In this document: positions 18,491 to 27,849 of the stretch, piece by piece
Layout: each line of letters starts with the position of its first letter
How positions within the stretch are numbered: the first letter of the stretch is position 1
Source: Cyanidiococcus yangmingshanensis
Lineage: Eukaryota; Rhodophyta; Bangiophyceae; Cyanidiales; Cyanidiaceae
DNA length: 64,000 nucleotides
Direction: 5' to 3'
Assembly (NCBI GenBank): GCA_013995675.1
Contig: VWRR01000015.1
Span: 434,001 to 498,000 of the forward strand
Program-made: the position numbers and the translations under genes
Notes under the pieces: model-generated
Databases searched by the model: none
Told to the model about the DNA's origin: nothing
Seen by the model: only the letters and a program-made list of their open reading frames with translations

Positions 18491-21400
18491 ATGGGCGGTT
18501 CGCAAGTCGCGAACCATCAGCGTTCCGACACAGGCGCAGTAGCCGAACCAGGTAACCAGATTCTCGACGACTGGCCGGATGAGCTCCTGGTCACGGCTCT
18601 GGAGACCAGCAATGCTGCACAAAGTCGTGACTCGGGCTGTTCCGCTCCTTCAGTTAGCGAAGGGCATACCGGCGGGGCGGCGCTCGAGTTTCCGCTCTGT
18701 GCACTGAATGCGCAACACCTCAAGGTTCCCCTAGACACTGAGACTGCGCGTTCATGGGTCTTTCCTTCAGCCATGCACGTTCGAGCTTACCAGTTCGCCA
18801 TCGTGCAACGCGCCCTGACGCGAAACACTCTAGTATGTTTACCGACAGGGCTTGGCAAGACTCTCATTGCCGCCGTGGTCATGCTGAACTACATGCGCTG
18901 GTACCCGGAGGGAATTGTGGTCTTCGTCGCTCCGACGAGGCCTCTCGTTCATCAGCAAATGCAGGCATGTTACCAGAGCGCTGGCATTCCGCCAGCATTA
19001 ACAGAGGAGCTAACAGGGCATACTCGGTTGAGCGTACGGCGCGAACTCTGGTGCAGCCGTCGAGTCTTCTTTCTCACTCCCCAGGTCATGATGAATGACG
19101 TCCTGCGGCATGCTTGCCCGGTGGAACGAATCGTCTGTGTTGTCTTCGACGAAGCACATCGCGCAATCGGTCGCTACGCCTACTGTGGCGTGGTCCAGGA
19201 AATTGAACGAGCTACGCAAGGTCGGTTTCGCATTCTCGCCCTGACAGCAACGCCCGGCAGCAACACCAGCTGTATACAGCAGGTACTCACCAACCTCCGT
19301 ATTGCTCATATCGAGTTTCGACATGAGCGTGATCCCGATGTGCTTCCGTATACGCACGAGCGACAGGTGCACGTGGAGCGCGTTCCGATGAATGCCGCCA
19401 TTGCTGGTATCCTCAACGATTTCCAGCGCGCTCTCGCGGCACCGTTGCAGAAGCTCTGTGCACACGGGGCCTTCTATCAGCGCAATCCCGACAAGGTCCA
19501 ACACTATCAACTTGTCATCGCCCAGCGACGCTGGATTGAGGCCTCTCGTCTACAGGCCACTGTTGACGGCAGCGTTTCAACCCGTTTCTCGCTTTTTCGG
19601 GACTTTGGTCACGCACTCGTGCTCTGTCGAGGTGCAGAGTTCTTGCGGGCTCATGGCCTCGAGACCTGTCTGCATTATCTCGAACAGGAGACAGCTGCTC
19701 AGGCAAAAAGCAATCCACGTTCGAGCACCGAGCTCGCTCGTCGAGAAGAGCTGCAAGCGCTGCATTTGCAGGTTAAACAGCTGGTGGAGCACGGTGCTCG
19801 TCATCCAAAGATAGAGCGCTGTCGAGAGCTCGTCGTCCAGCACTTTTTGCAGCATGGATCCGACAGCACTCGCGTCATGATTTTTGTCCAGTATCGTGAT
19901 GTTGTGGCAGAGCTTGATGCTGCGCTCTCGCGCGCCGCGCCGACTGTTCGACCGGCCTCCTTTATCGGACAGGCACATGGCGGGATGACCCAACCCGAGC
20001 AGCGTCGCATCATGCGTCTGTTCCGCCAGGGAACATATAACTGCCTGGTGAGCACCAGCATCGGTGAAGAAGGTCTCGACATCGGCCACGTTGACCTGAT
20101 CATTAGCTTCGACGCGCTGGGGTCGCCCATACGAATGCTCCAACGTATGGGACGCACTGGTCGAGCGCGAGCTGGACAAGTCATTGTGCTTGTTTCCGAG
20201 TCCAGCGAAGCGCAACGTTTTGAGGACATGAATCGGCGAGCAAACAGCATCATGGGCACACTTCGGGATAAGTACAACAAGTTCACTTTTTTCAAACAGT
20301 CGCCATTGATGTTGCCGGCGGATGTGGGCCCAATTCGTTGTCAAATGATTTCAGTGACGGTCAATCGATTGGAGACGTCCTCTCAGGCTGTCTCTCCAGC
20401 CGAGCAGAACAAGACCAAGAGGGCACAGGCAACTCCACGACTGCTTCGCTTGATAGACGCCCTCCCGGGTGTCGGTTCTCAACTGGAATGGCCCAGACAG
20501 AGGCCTCTGCTTGCGCTCCGAGCATCGAACAAGACGCTGGCGCTTGCAACGTTTGCGAACGACCCCATGAGATGTGTCGAGGCGCAGTATCGAGCACGAT
20601 GCTCGTCGCAGAGGACCATGCTCTGGATCACGATCCATCGTCTCGTGCAGCGATTCCTGATGGATGCACGTGAGCAACGCGTCGAAGCACCGAAGACACG
20701 TCCAGAGGACTCGTCCAATGCTGGCACTTGGACCGGATGCGGTCATGGTCCAGATTCCAAGTCCGCACATCCAATTGGTGAGGAGCCCGTTCGGCAAAAG
20801 GATGATATCATCCACCCAGCAGTCCATGACATCGGTCGTTCACCGCTGCAACCTCTTGGCGCGGCTGTGAATCGACAGGCATCAGCGGCTGCGTCGAAGG
20901 CAGCTTCGGGAGTGCATCCACCCGTCTCGACAACCACTGGAGAGGACAAGTGGACGGCATTCGGAGAGGTCGACGAAAACGCAGATGCTTTCGTCGCTGC
21001 ACTCGATCGTTCTTCCGGACGTTTGCAGCGCGACCTTGACACGACAAGCAGTCGAGTCGCTGCCACTTCGTCACCCCTCAACTGGGACAAGTGCTTTCCA
21101 GAGACGCTGCTCTGCTCAGGTTCCCCACAATGGAGTGCGAGTCCGCGACCAGAATCACCCGAGCGAGTGCTCTCCATTCGAAGTACTGCTTCGATGGTGA
21201 ACATTCCAACGCCGCCCGGTGCCTATCCACCAGGTGTTTCGCAGCCATCAGATTGCTTTCAAAATGACATGTTGCAAGATGGCGGTCAAGTTCGGACAAA
21301 CTGCACGCAAACCAGCGAAGAGCGCGGTCCGCTGTTGCGGCACAACGCGACACCATTGCCGCCAACGAGTTGCAACGAGTCATCCGATATCACGACTGGT

Positions 21401-23386
21401 TTTCTGTCATTGGAAGTTGCGGCTCATTTTCGTAGTGCCGTCGATGTTGATGACCGATCGGAACGAGATGTAACGTCCATGCCATCAACTCAGATCGTTT
21501 CGGTGAATCCTCACGATGACATGGCGGAACAGCGCGATGCACATGACTCGAGGCACGCGACTCAGCAGCCTCGCAATACCGAAGCGATGCCGAGGCCAAC
21601 CCAAGACGCTGACTGGGACCAGGCGCTCTTTCTGGCTGCAGCGATCATGGAGGACTCCTATGCCAATGAGCCGTCCGTCGTTCACTCGAACACAGGGGCG
21701 ACTCAGCAGCTGCAGTTACAGAGCAATGCGGCGACAGAGAGGCAACGAAACCATGCCGCTATTGGCCCCGAATCACGCTCAGCTGCTTTGTGGATGTCTC
21801 GGCCCGTTGCTGCATCCCCCTCGGTATCTGACTCGTTGCGCTGTATCGACAAGCCAGCCGCGACGCACCAAACTAGAACCATCTATTCTGGTCGTCAGCG
21901 ACGAGCACGTTTACGGCGACTGCTGTCGAGCACACCCAACTCTCCGGTTGGCGTCGATAACTCACAACAATCGCCTCCGGGAGTTGGCAACAACGTGGAA
22001 ATAGCAGCCGTCGATGCGGCTGTAGCTGGGGGACGTCTTGGCTCGCCGCACAGTCCTCGTCGTGGTCGAAGGACGCGCAGGGTGCCACTGATCGAGGCGT
22101 CGAGCGACTCGGCAACAACGGATCCCACTCCTGGAACTGCCAGCCGTTGTCTCACTGTGGCACACTCGTTTCGGCAAACGCAAGCGTGGCCGGTGCTCTC
22201 TACGAAACGCCCAAGACCGCAGACATGTCGACAACGAAGACGCAATCGAGCACTTGCTGCCGCTTTCATCGATGACGAAGCCGACGAGTCTGGTCAGAGC
22301 GTCGACGCTGAAAGCGATGCCGACGCAACAACGGCTCCCAGACATGCAACGATGGACAGTGACGAACAGCACACCGACACACCAGGATCGCTACGTGAGT
22401 TCCTCACCAGCCAGGCGACAAGTCAATCGACTGCGGAACATCGACGGCAGCGTTCCATCTATTTGCGCTCGTTACGCTCGCCATTATCGCCCGTGTTTCA
22501 GATGGCGTCCAGGGTCGGCGACGCTGATCACATCCACGACGCTGAGGATAACGACGATGGCGACGACTGTAAGAGAACAGCGCAGGAGCAAGAGGAGCAC
22601 GTCACTGAAACTTGGACGACGGGGCCAGCGGTAGCGACTGCGGACACATCGTGTTACCGCTGTGGACGCAATCAGGATCCTCATTGCACGCTTCTTTGTG
22701 ATGGTTGTGAAATCGAGTGTCATACGTACTGCTGCGACCCGCCATACGCATCGATCCCGTCTGGTCCGTGGTACTGTCCACGTTGCGACGCTTATCGTCG
22801 CAGCATGCGCGTGCTCGTCCACGGTCGGATGATGGTGAACACACTCACAACCATAATCCGAGAACAACTCGAATCACAGAGCCCGTCCTCCGTTCTCATC
22901 CCGTGCCCTTCACTGGAAGCGGATTACGTGATCTCACCTCGGATTGCGGTCTTCTATCTCGCGGCCGATGGCCCGTGCGACCAGGAGAAATGGCGGCAGT
23001 GCCTGGAACACGCGGCAACGCTCTATGCCCGAGTCGTTGTCTGTTGGGCGTGCAACAGTTGGACGCTCTCGAGTCCGCGAGGCCTGCTCCCGGCCACGCT
23101 CAGCACTTCCATCGTTTTGCTCCGTTGTACTGGTATTAGACAGACGGCACAACGGATCATCGACCTTGCGAGCGCTGAACACGAATGCGGTTACGGGCTC
23201 GTTTGGGTGCCCCCTTCTTGGCCGGATCCATTCCAGATCGCGATCCAATTTCTTCAACAGGTCGCCAGTATTTCACTGCCAAACGCCATGTTCCTGCTTC
23301 TCAAGTACGGCACGATTCGTGAGGCGCTGCAGCACTGGCATGGATGTGTTGGCGATGATCACTGCTTGTCGGCCGCGCCCAAATGA
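18491..23386 (+). CDS. FANCM/Mph1-like DNA helicase with a PHD finger
   Basis: 1631 residues in one uninterrupted frame. The N-terminal helicase has motif I CLPTGLGKT (about 116-124), FVAPTRPLVHQQ (Ia), DEAH (about 220-223), LALTATPGS (III), then VMIFVQYRDVV (IV), STSIGEEGLDIGHVDLIISFD and QRMGRTGRARAGQVIVL (V-VI). This layout is typical of FANCM/Mph1/Hef, which remodel forks and D-loops. Residues ~600-1380 are low-complexity. At ~1388-1432 lies a complete PHD finger: CYRC, LLCDGC, CHTYC, WYCPRC (C4HC3). The last 200 residues resemble a nuclease-dead ERCC4 fold (LVHGRMM, ADYVISPRIAVFYL) followed by a helical C-terminus. FANCM normally lacks a PHD finger, so this architecture is unusual. Convergent with the RING gene. 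Confidence 0.93.
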   Translation: MGGSQVANHQRSDTGAVAEPGNQILDDWPDELLVTALETSNAAQSRDSGCSAPSVSEGHTGGAALEFPLCALNAQHLKVPLDTETARSWVFPSAMHVRAYQFAIVQRALTRNTLVCLPTGLGKTLIAAVVMLNYMRWYPEGIVVFVAPTRPLVHQQMQACYQSAGIPPALTEELTGHTRLSVRRELWCSRRVFFLTPQVMMNDVLRHACPVERIVCVVFDEAHRAIGRYAYCGVVQEIERATQGRFRILALTATPGSNTSCIQQVLTNLRIAHIEFRHERDPDVLPYTHERQVHVERVPMNAAIAGILNDFQRALAAPLQKLCAHGAFYQRNPDKVQHYQLVIAQRRWIEASRLQATVDGSVSTRFSLFRDFGHALVLCRGAEFLRAHGLETCLHYLEQETAAQAKSNPRSSTELARREELQALHLQVKQLVEHGARHPKIERCRELVVQHFLQHGSDSTRVMIFVQYRDVVAELDAALSRAAPTVRPASFIGQAHGGMTQPEQRRIMRLFRQGTYNCLVSTSIGEEGLDIGHVDLIISFDALGSPIRMLQRMGRTGRARAGQVIVLVSESSEAQRFEDMNRRANSIMGTLRDKYNKFTFFKQSPLMLPADVGPIRCQMISVTVNRLETSSQAVSPAEQNKTKRAQATPRLLRLIDALPGVGSQLEWPRQRPLLALRASNKTLALATFANDPMRCVEAQYRARCSSQRTMLWITIHRLVQRFLMDAREQRVEAPKTRPEDSSNAGTWTGCGHGPDSKSAHPIGEEPVRQKDDIIHPAVHDIGRSPLQPLGAAVNRQASAAASKAASGVHPPVSTTTGEDKWTAFGEVDENADAFVAALDRSSGRLQRDLDTTSSRVAATSSPLNWDKCFPETLLCSGSPQWSASPRPESPERVLSIRSTASMVNIPTPPGAYPPGVSQPSDCFQNDMLQDGGQVRTNCTQTSEERGPLLRHNATPLPPTSCNESSDITTGFLSLEVAAHFRSAVDVDDRSERDVTSMPSTQIVSVNPHDDMAEQRDAHDSRHATQQPRNTEAMPRPTQDADWDQALFLAAAIMEDSYANEPSVVHSNTGATQQLQLQSNAATERQRNHAAIGPESRSAALWMSRPVAASPSVSDSLRCIDKPAATHQTRTIYSGRQRRARLRRLLSSTPNSPVGVDNSQQSPPGVGNNVEIAAVDAAVAGGRLGSPHSPRRGRRTRRVPLIEASSDSATTDPTPGTASRCLTVAHSFRQTQAWPVLSTKRPRPQTCRQRRRNRALAAAFIDDEADESGQSVDAESDADATTAPRHATMDSDEQHTDTPGSLREFLTSQATSQSTAEHRRQRSIYLRSLRSPLSPVFQMASRVGDADHIHDAEDNDDGDDCKRTAQEQEEHVTETWTTGPAVATADTSCYRCGRNQDPHCTLLCDGCEIECHTYCCDPPYASIPSGPWYCPRCDAYRRSMRVLVHGRMMVNTLTTIIREQLESQSPSSVLIPCPSLEADYVISPRIAVFYLAADGPCDQEKWRQCLEHAATLYARVVVCWACNSWTLSSPRGLLPATLSTSIVLLRCTGIRQTAQRIIDLASAEHECGYGLVWVPPSWPDPFQIAIQFLQQVASISLPNAMFLLLKYGTIREALQHWHGCVGDDHCLSAAPK

Positions 23387-23602
23387 TCCGTTACGTAACT
23401 TGTGTGTCTTGCATACGGCACCAGCGATCGGACACGTCGATGGACGAAGTAAGGCAGAGACCTCGGTCGCACCAAGCCGATCAGACACCCTGAGGTCGGC
23501 GTCACCACCATCGATGCCATTCATGATCGCGATGCGAACGATGACGACAAACGAACCAGCTGTGCTCTGCTTGAACCTTGGTCGTCGGAGTCGTCGCCAA
23601 GT

Positions 23603-24883
23603 TCAGCGCGCATTAGAACGCAAATTACGAATATGCAGGAGCGAATCGACGGGCGAGCGACAGATCGGACAGCGATCACTTCGCACTCGCAGCAACTGAG
23701 CACAATCGACACATAAACATAAATGACGGCAAGGTAGCACTGTGGTATCCCTCGGATCAGTCATGCAGATAATGCACAGTTCATCGGTTTCACCGACAGC
23801 AGGCGGACCGGAGCCGGGCTCGTCTGGGGATCCCGTTCGTTCCTCAATGCCGTAGATTTCCTGCAGTTCGTAGATCGTGCCATCCACGAGAATCTTTTGC
23901 TGCGCAACCTTGACAGGTATTTCTTCTGCCAGTTCGAGTCCCTTGAGTGGCATCGTCAGTGTCACATAGGTGGCCTGAAAGCGCACGCGGCCGCTGTCGG
24001 TTGCACTGGCCTCAGTTTGGCGTGGTGGCGGCTTTTGTTCCGCCCATTCATCGTCGGCGTTCGGCAGGCGTTGCAGCAGAATCACAATCGGGTAACGGTG
24101 CTTACTCAGTTCAGTGAGGTTCTGTTCGAACAAAACCGACTGTCGATACTTCTGGGGCACGAAACCTCGGTGCGTGTTTTGACGATAGAGTTGTCCCATC
24201 CCGGCCTCGAAAGGGGTCGGTACTGGCCGCGTCTCATCGAGCGGTTGAAAGTGAAACTGCTCGACCCGTGTCGTGCGACTTGTCGCGTCCTTGGCCATGA
24301 AGTACACTGTGCAGAGGCCTGAGCAAGTTGAGTCAAAAACGAATTCGAGCAAAAACTGCTGCGGGTTGTCAGGGTCGCGAATTAGCCGCACGCTCTTCTT
24401 CCGAACGTTCAGCTCATTCCGAATCGTGTAGGCGTGCACCATTGTCGGTACGGGTTGTGCAGCTCGCCCTGAACCTCCTTGTAGCCAGCTCACCGAAGAA
24501 CCAATACCAGCACCGCTGTCATTGTTGCTCGGCCAGCTCGAAGACTGGACGAATGCCCCATCAGTCGGGTTGGTGTACAAGCCACTAGCGCTTGTCTCAA
24601 CAGCAGGTGCCGGGCGCGTACCCAGCGAAAGCGGCTCTCCTGGCTCGTTCGCTGGAGCCTCGCGTACTGTTGATGCGACGCTCAAATCAGAATGAGATGT
24701 GGTGTTCCCCATGTAAAGAGGGTTACTGGTGAGCGGCACAGCTACCTCCCGAGGCTCTGTCGAGACAGCGTGCTGCACGAAACTCGACCGTTTACGACAG
24801 CGGATCGTTTGAGCGAAATAGCGCTCGGCCACGTCCTTGGGCAGCGACCGTTTTTTCCGACGCTTGGATGCCCAGCCATTCAT
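23603..24883 (-). CDS. MGRN1/RNF157-type RING E3 ubiquitin ligase
   Basis: 426 residues from ATG 24883. Basic start (SKRRKKR), a Ser/Pro-rich region, then the conserved domain that precedes the RING in mahogunin relatives: YTIRNELNVRKKSVRLI, FLLEFVFDSTCSGLCTVYF, GMGQLYRQ, VILLQRLP, ATYVTLTMPLKG and KILVDGTIYELQEIYGIE. The C-terminal RING is complete: CIICMTDPRDTTVLPCRHLCLCVDCAQ then CPICRSPV. In plants and animals these E3s act at endosomes and the plasma membrane. Early in the protein a GN motif (MGNTTS) could be an N-myristoylation site only if translation began there; that is speculative. Confidence 0.9.
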   Translation of the reverse strand: MNGWASKRRKKRSLPKDVAERYFAQTIRCRKRSSFVQHAVSTEPREVAVPLTSNPLYMGNTTSHSDLSVASTVREAPANEPGEPLSLGTRPAPAVETSASGLYTNPTDGAFVQSSSWPSNNDSGAGIGSSVSWLQGGSGRAAQPVPTMVHAYTIRNELNVRKKSVRLIRDPDNPQQFLLEFVFDSTCSGLCTVYFMAKDATSRTTRVEQFHFQPLDETRPVPTPFEAGMGQLYRQNTHRGFVPQKYRQSVLFEQNLTELSKHRYPIVILLQRLPNADDEWAEQKPPPRQTEASATDSGRVRFQATYVTLTMPLKGLELAEEIPVKVAQQKILVDGTIYELQEIYGIEERTGSPDEPGSGPPAVGETDELCIICMTDPRDTTVLPCRHLCLCVDCAQLLRVRSDRCPICRSPVDSLLHIRNLRSNAR

Positions 24884-25912
24884 GAACGAGCGGGATGACT
24901 AGGCCGTTCTGTGCAAGAAAGAAGATTTTTGAAGCAGTAAAGGAGGATCGATCATTTTATCTTCTGTTCAGAAACCTTTATGAATGAATAATGAAAGGAT
25001 GAGTGGCTGGATATTTTCACTCGATGAAAAAAGGAGATCGACAGACTGCGGTTGTCTCTCCCCGGTAGACTTGTATTCGCGCCTCGAGGACCGCAGGCGA
25101 GTTGAAGTGTCACGCGTTGCTTCACCAGGTGATGACGGTATTCCTGTTCGAGACCTGGTTTACGCTCGACCGGGAGTTGCATCTCTGTCATGGCGTCGAT
25201 AGGCTGCAGGATTCGCTTCTAATCAATAGGTCTCGGGACTTGAGGGAGGCGCTTTCAGTTGATCGGCAGCCGAACGAGCTGCTTCCATGTGGTTGTGTTT
25301 TCGTGAGCGTCGTATCTTTTCTGGTTCTGGCGATGAACAGTCTGCGTGATCACGAACGAGAGAGCGGAAACGGACGGCGCATACGACCTTGTTTCCTTGA
25401 CAGGGAGCCTTTCGCTCTTTGTCTTCCGAAAATAGAATGCGCATAGAAAGCATCATGAACAAACCTGTCTTTTAGCCACTCATGGCTACCAGGAAAGAGG
25501 GATGTCTTGACGCGTTCTCGCCTGCAACAATGCCAAAGCATTTGCAATAGGCTGCATGTTCTATTTGGTTGCCTCTGCCAGCGCTCTCGCAAGTACGGCT
25601 GCCTGAGACACTCCACCAGAGGACAAAGCCCTAGCCATGATACAGCTACCTGGCGCCAGAGAGACATGTGGGACACCAGCGCCTCGGCCAAAGATAGACG
25701 ATGGCATCAACTGGGGCCCTCGTCCCTGATGGCGTCCGCATCACCCAGAATCAGCAGCAACAGCAACATCGATTCCCGTCCGCACTCTCGCACGATGCCG
25801 CCCGGATTGGTCGACGCATTGGTGTCACGACGGCATCGATGTGTATCCATGGCCATCGGTTGCACCGTTTCTGTCAGCATGGATCATGGAATGAGCTTCT
25901 GCATGCATCTGG
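24884..25912. other. Intergenic region, no gene supported
   Basis: About 1 kb upstream of the RING gene and downstream of DP. A frame of 245 codons (25507-26244, +) has odd His/Gln/Arg composition and runs through tandem repeats and antisense to the DP gene, so it is not accepted. A CAG-rich patch lies near 25745-25770. Confidence 0.4.
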
Positions 25913-26038
25913 GCATTTATCATAGAGGTATCCATCAACGACCGTGTTGCCAGATTCGTCTCAAGGCTCTGAATCGCATTTATCATAGAGGTATTCATCA
26001 ACGACCGTGTCGCCAGATTCATCTCAAGGCTCTACATG
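25913..26038. repeat. Tandem pair of 63-bp direct repeats
   Basis: Two adjacent copies of a 63-base unit, 25913-25975 and 25976-26038, beginning GCATTTATCATAGAGGTA. They differ at about seven positions. On the minus strand, just past the DP stop codon, a degenerate partial third copy is suggested by ATGAATAGCATAATGGATGC around 26040-26060. The unit length is a multiple of three, and both strands stay open through it. Confidence 0.85.
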
Positions 26039-26050
26039 GCATCCATTATG

Positions 26051-26866
26051 CTATTCATCACGGGGAGGATCACATACAGCTTCACAACAGGCACCAGGAC
26101 CCGAATCTCCAACAGATCCTGTCGATGTCAACGAGGGATCCGCCTCAGTCGTCGATACGCACGCACGCCGATCGACCACAGCATTGGCAACAGTGCCAGC
26201 ATCACCAGCAACAGTGCCAGCATCACCAACACCAGCACCGCTAACCGACGACTCCAGCGCTAACAATACTCCATCGGCATCGTATACCTCAAAGGGGCGA
26301 CTGAACGCAAACCGACAATAGCCCGATCCTGGTTCGTCGCCGGCAATTTCAACAGCCGCATCCGGCTCGGTCGCAATCAATAGAAACGGGAGGCGAAGGC
26401 TCCCCTCTCCTCGACCAGCGGGCGATCGAACGCGCCCAGAGGCCGCCGAGCCCCGCGCATTCCGCTGCGCCAGACGCTCCAGCGCTCGAGCCAGCCTGCG
26501 ATACCGCTGAATGCAGCGGTCTTTGTCCCGGACACTCGAGCTCAGACGAGACAGCTCGTCTTCAAGAAGCGACTGTTCGCGAGCGCTCGCGCGCGGTAGG
26601 CCACACCAGCGCACGGAGCGGCGGTCTTTGCGAACGACGCCAATCGCGCAGAGAACGTTCAGCGCATCGTAGACTCGTCGACGGACATTCTTCTCCTCGC
26701 TGGCTGGGTCACGGAGGGTAACGCCGCGGTCTCCTCGGAGAAGCTCAGCAACCAACTCGTCCGCAACCTCATTGTAGGTCGTCTCGCCTTTCTCCTCTAC
26801 CTTGTGGCAGATGCGCACTGCGAAATGCCGCAGACCTTTCTCCTCGCGCGGACGACTAGGCGTCAT
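26051..26866 (-). CDS. DP-type (TFDP) transcription factor
   Basis: 271 residues from the first ATG (26866). The winged-helix DNA-binding domain (about 8-100) reads GLRHFAVRICHKVEEKGETT, YNEVADELVAELL, then KNVRRRVYDALNVLCAIGVV and VRWCGLPRASARE: the RRRVYDALNVL block with GLP is characteristic of DP, the partner of E2F, rather than E2F itself. A helical dimerisation segment follows (LLEDELSRLSSSV, QRYRRLARALERL), then a beta-rich part (LPFLLIATE, FAFSRPFEVYDADGVLLAL). E2F/DP controls S-phase genes. The C-terminus contains a short in-frame repeat and diverges. Tandem repeats lie on both sides of the gene. Confidence 0.9.
   Translation of the reverse strand: MTPSRPREEKGLRHFAVRICHKVEEKGETTYNEVADELVAELLRGDRGVTLRDPASEEKNVRRRVYDALNVLCAIGVVRKDRRSVRWCGLPRASAREQSLLEDELSRLSSSVRDKDRCIQRYRRLARALERLAQRNARGSAASGRVRSPAGRGEGSLRLPFLLIATEPDAAVEIAGDEPGSGYCRFAFSRPFEVYDADGVLLALESSVSGAGVGDAGTVAGDAGTVANAVVDRRACVSTTEADPSLTSTGSVGDSGPGACCEAVCDPPRDE
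26187..26228. repeat. 21-bp tandem repeat inside the DP gene
   Basis: Two perfect 21-base units, 26187-26207 and 26208-26228, with a partial third after them. On the coding (minus) strand they give repeats of a seven-residue unit, GDAGTVA, in the C-terminal tail of the DP protein. The unit is in frame, so copy number can change without breaking the gene. Confidence 0.85.
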
Positions 26867-27090
26867 GCCGCCTTCAAGGCTCTGCTCGGGGTGGCCACAA
26901 AACACGAGCGCACCCCAACGCGCCTACGCCTACGGGCGCTTGCCTAGCAGAAGGGTCGCTCTTCCCTCTGCAACCGGGAAGGCGGACGCTCTTCCAGCGC
27001 TGATCGCCACTGGTCGCGTCGTCGACAGCAGCCCAGCTGAGGCGGGTCTCGCGCTGACGATCGACGCCGGCTTTTTCGCTGTGCTGGATG
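26867..27090 (-). promoter_or_regulatory. Region just upstream of the DP gene
   Basis: The DP reading frame stays open to GTG 26905, but 26866 is the first ATG. This stretch should carry the DP promoter or 5' leader. A TCCTCGCGCGGA element at about 26841-26852 sits inside the first codons and resembles an E2F/DP core (CGCGC); a link to autoregulation is only a suggestion. Confidence 0.25.
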
Positions 27091-27343
27091 ACCCCAAAAG
27101 TGCTTCCCCAGAGTCTGAACTGCGTCGATCGTCCAACCCGTCGTCCAAGTCCTGAGGCGCTCGAAAAGCGAGCAACAGCGCAGCCAAATAGAGAACAATG
27201 ACGACGACGACGCAAAATGAGCCAAGACCCCAAAAGTGCTACCCCAGAGTCTGAACTGCGTCGATCGTCCAAACCGTCGTCCCAGTCCCGAAACGCTCGA
27301 GGAAGCGAGCTACAGCGCAGCCGAACAGAGAACAATGACGACG
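27091..27343. repeat. Tandem pair of ~136-bp direct repeats
   Basis: A unit beginning ACCCCAAAAGTGCT and containing CCCCAGAGTCTGAACTGCG and GAGAACAATGACGACG occurs at 27091-27206 and again at 27227-27343 (period 136-137). The copies differ by scattered substitutions and a one-base length change. The repeats lie 225-480 bases upstream of the DP start codon, on the promoter side. The two copies are diverged enough to be old. Confidence 0.88.
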
Positions 27344-27710
27344 TAGTGGCGATACCTCACAGGTACCTGGTCTGCAGGACAAGCTTGCAAGCGTTGTTCG
27401 CCCAAGCCCCGTTGTTGGCACCTGCGCTGGCGACAGCCTCAGTATTACGTGCGTCCCGACACCAAGACCGACTCCGATGCGACCGAACAGAACCAGTCGA
27501 GAACAGACACACGATACTTTTTCTCCACAGCGATCTGGGTACAGGATCGCCGAGCGATGTTCCCGCGCCGCGCTGTGCTGACGTCCGAGGCCAACGGTGG
27601 TGATGGGTTGGCGCACCCGTCCCGCGACTCGAGTCGTCGATCAAGCCCTCGCCATGGCATTCTAGAGAATCACGACCGAGCTACGGATCGCGATATCGAT
27701 AACCATAGCG

Positions 27711-27849
27711 GTGATCGATCTACAGAACGTGCTGATGAGATCGTCGTCTCGGATAGTGTTTTAGATGGCGGTGGTGGTATTGGCAACGTCAGCAGCGACA
27801 GAGAGTGACGGTGATCGATCTACAGAACATGTTGATGAGATCTTCGTTG
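27711..27849. repeat. Direct repeat, 39 bp, period 100
   Basis: GTGATCGATCTACAGAAC... occurs at 27711-27749 and 27811-27849 with four or five differences. This is a third repeat family in the same 2-kb region around the DP gene. No coding role seen. Confidence 0.8.

Noticed and set aside
25507-26244. 245-codon plus-strand frame with His/Gln repeats
   Set aside because: Composition follows the tandem repeats and it is antisense to the DP gene.
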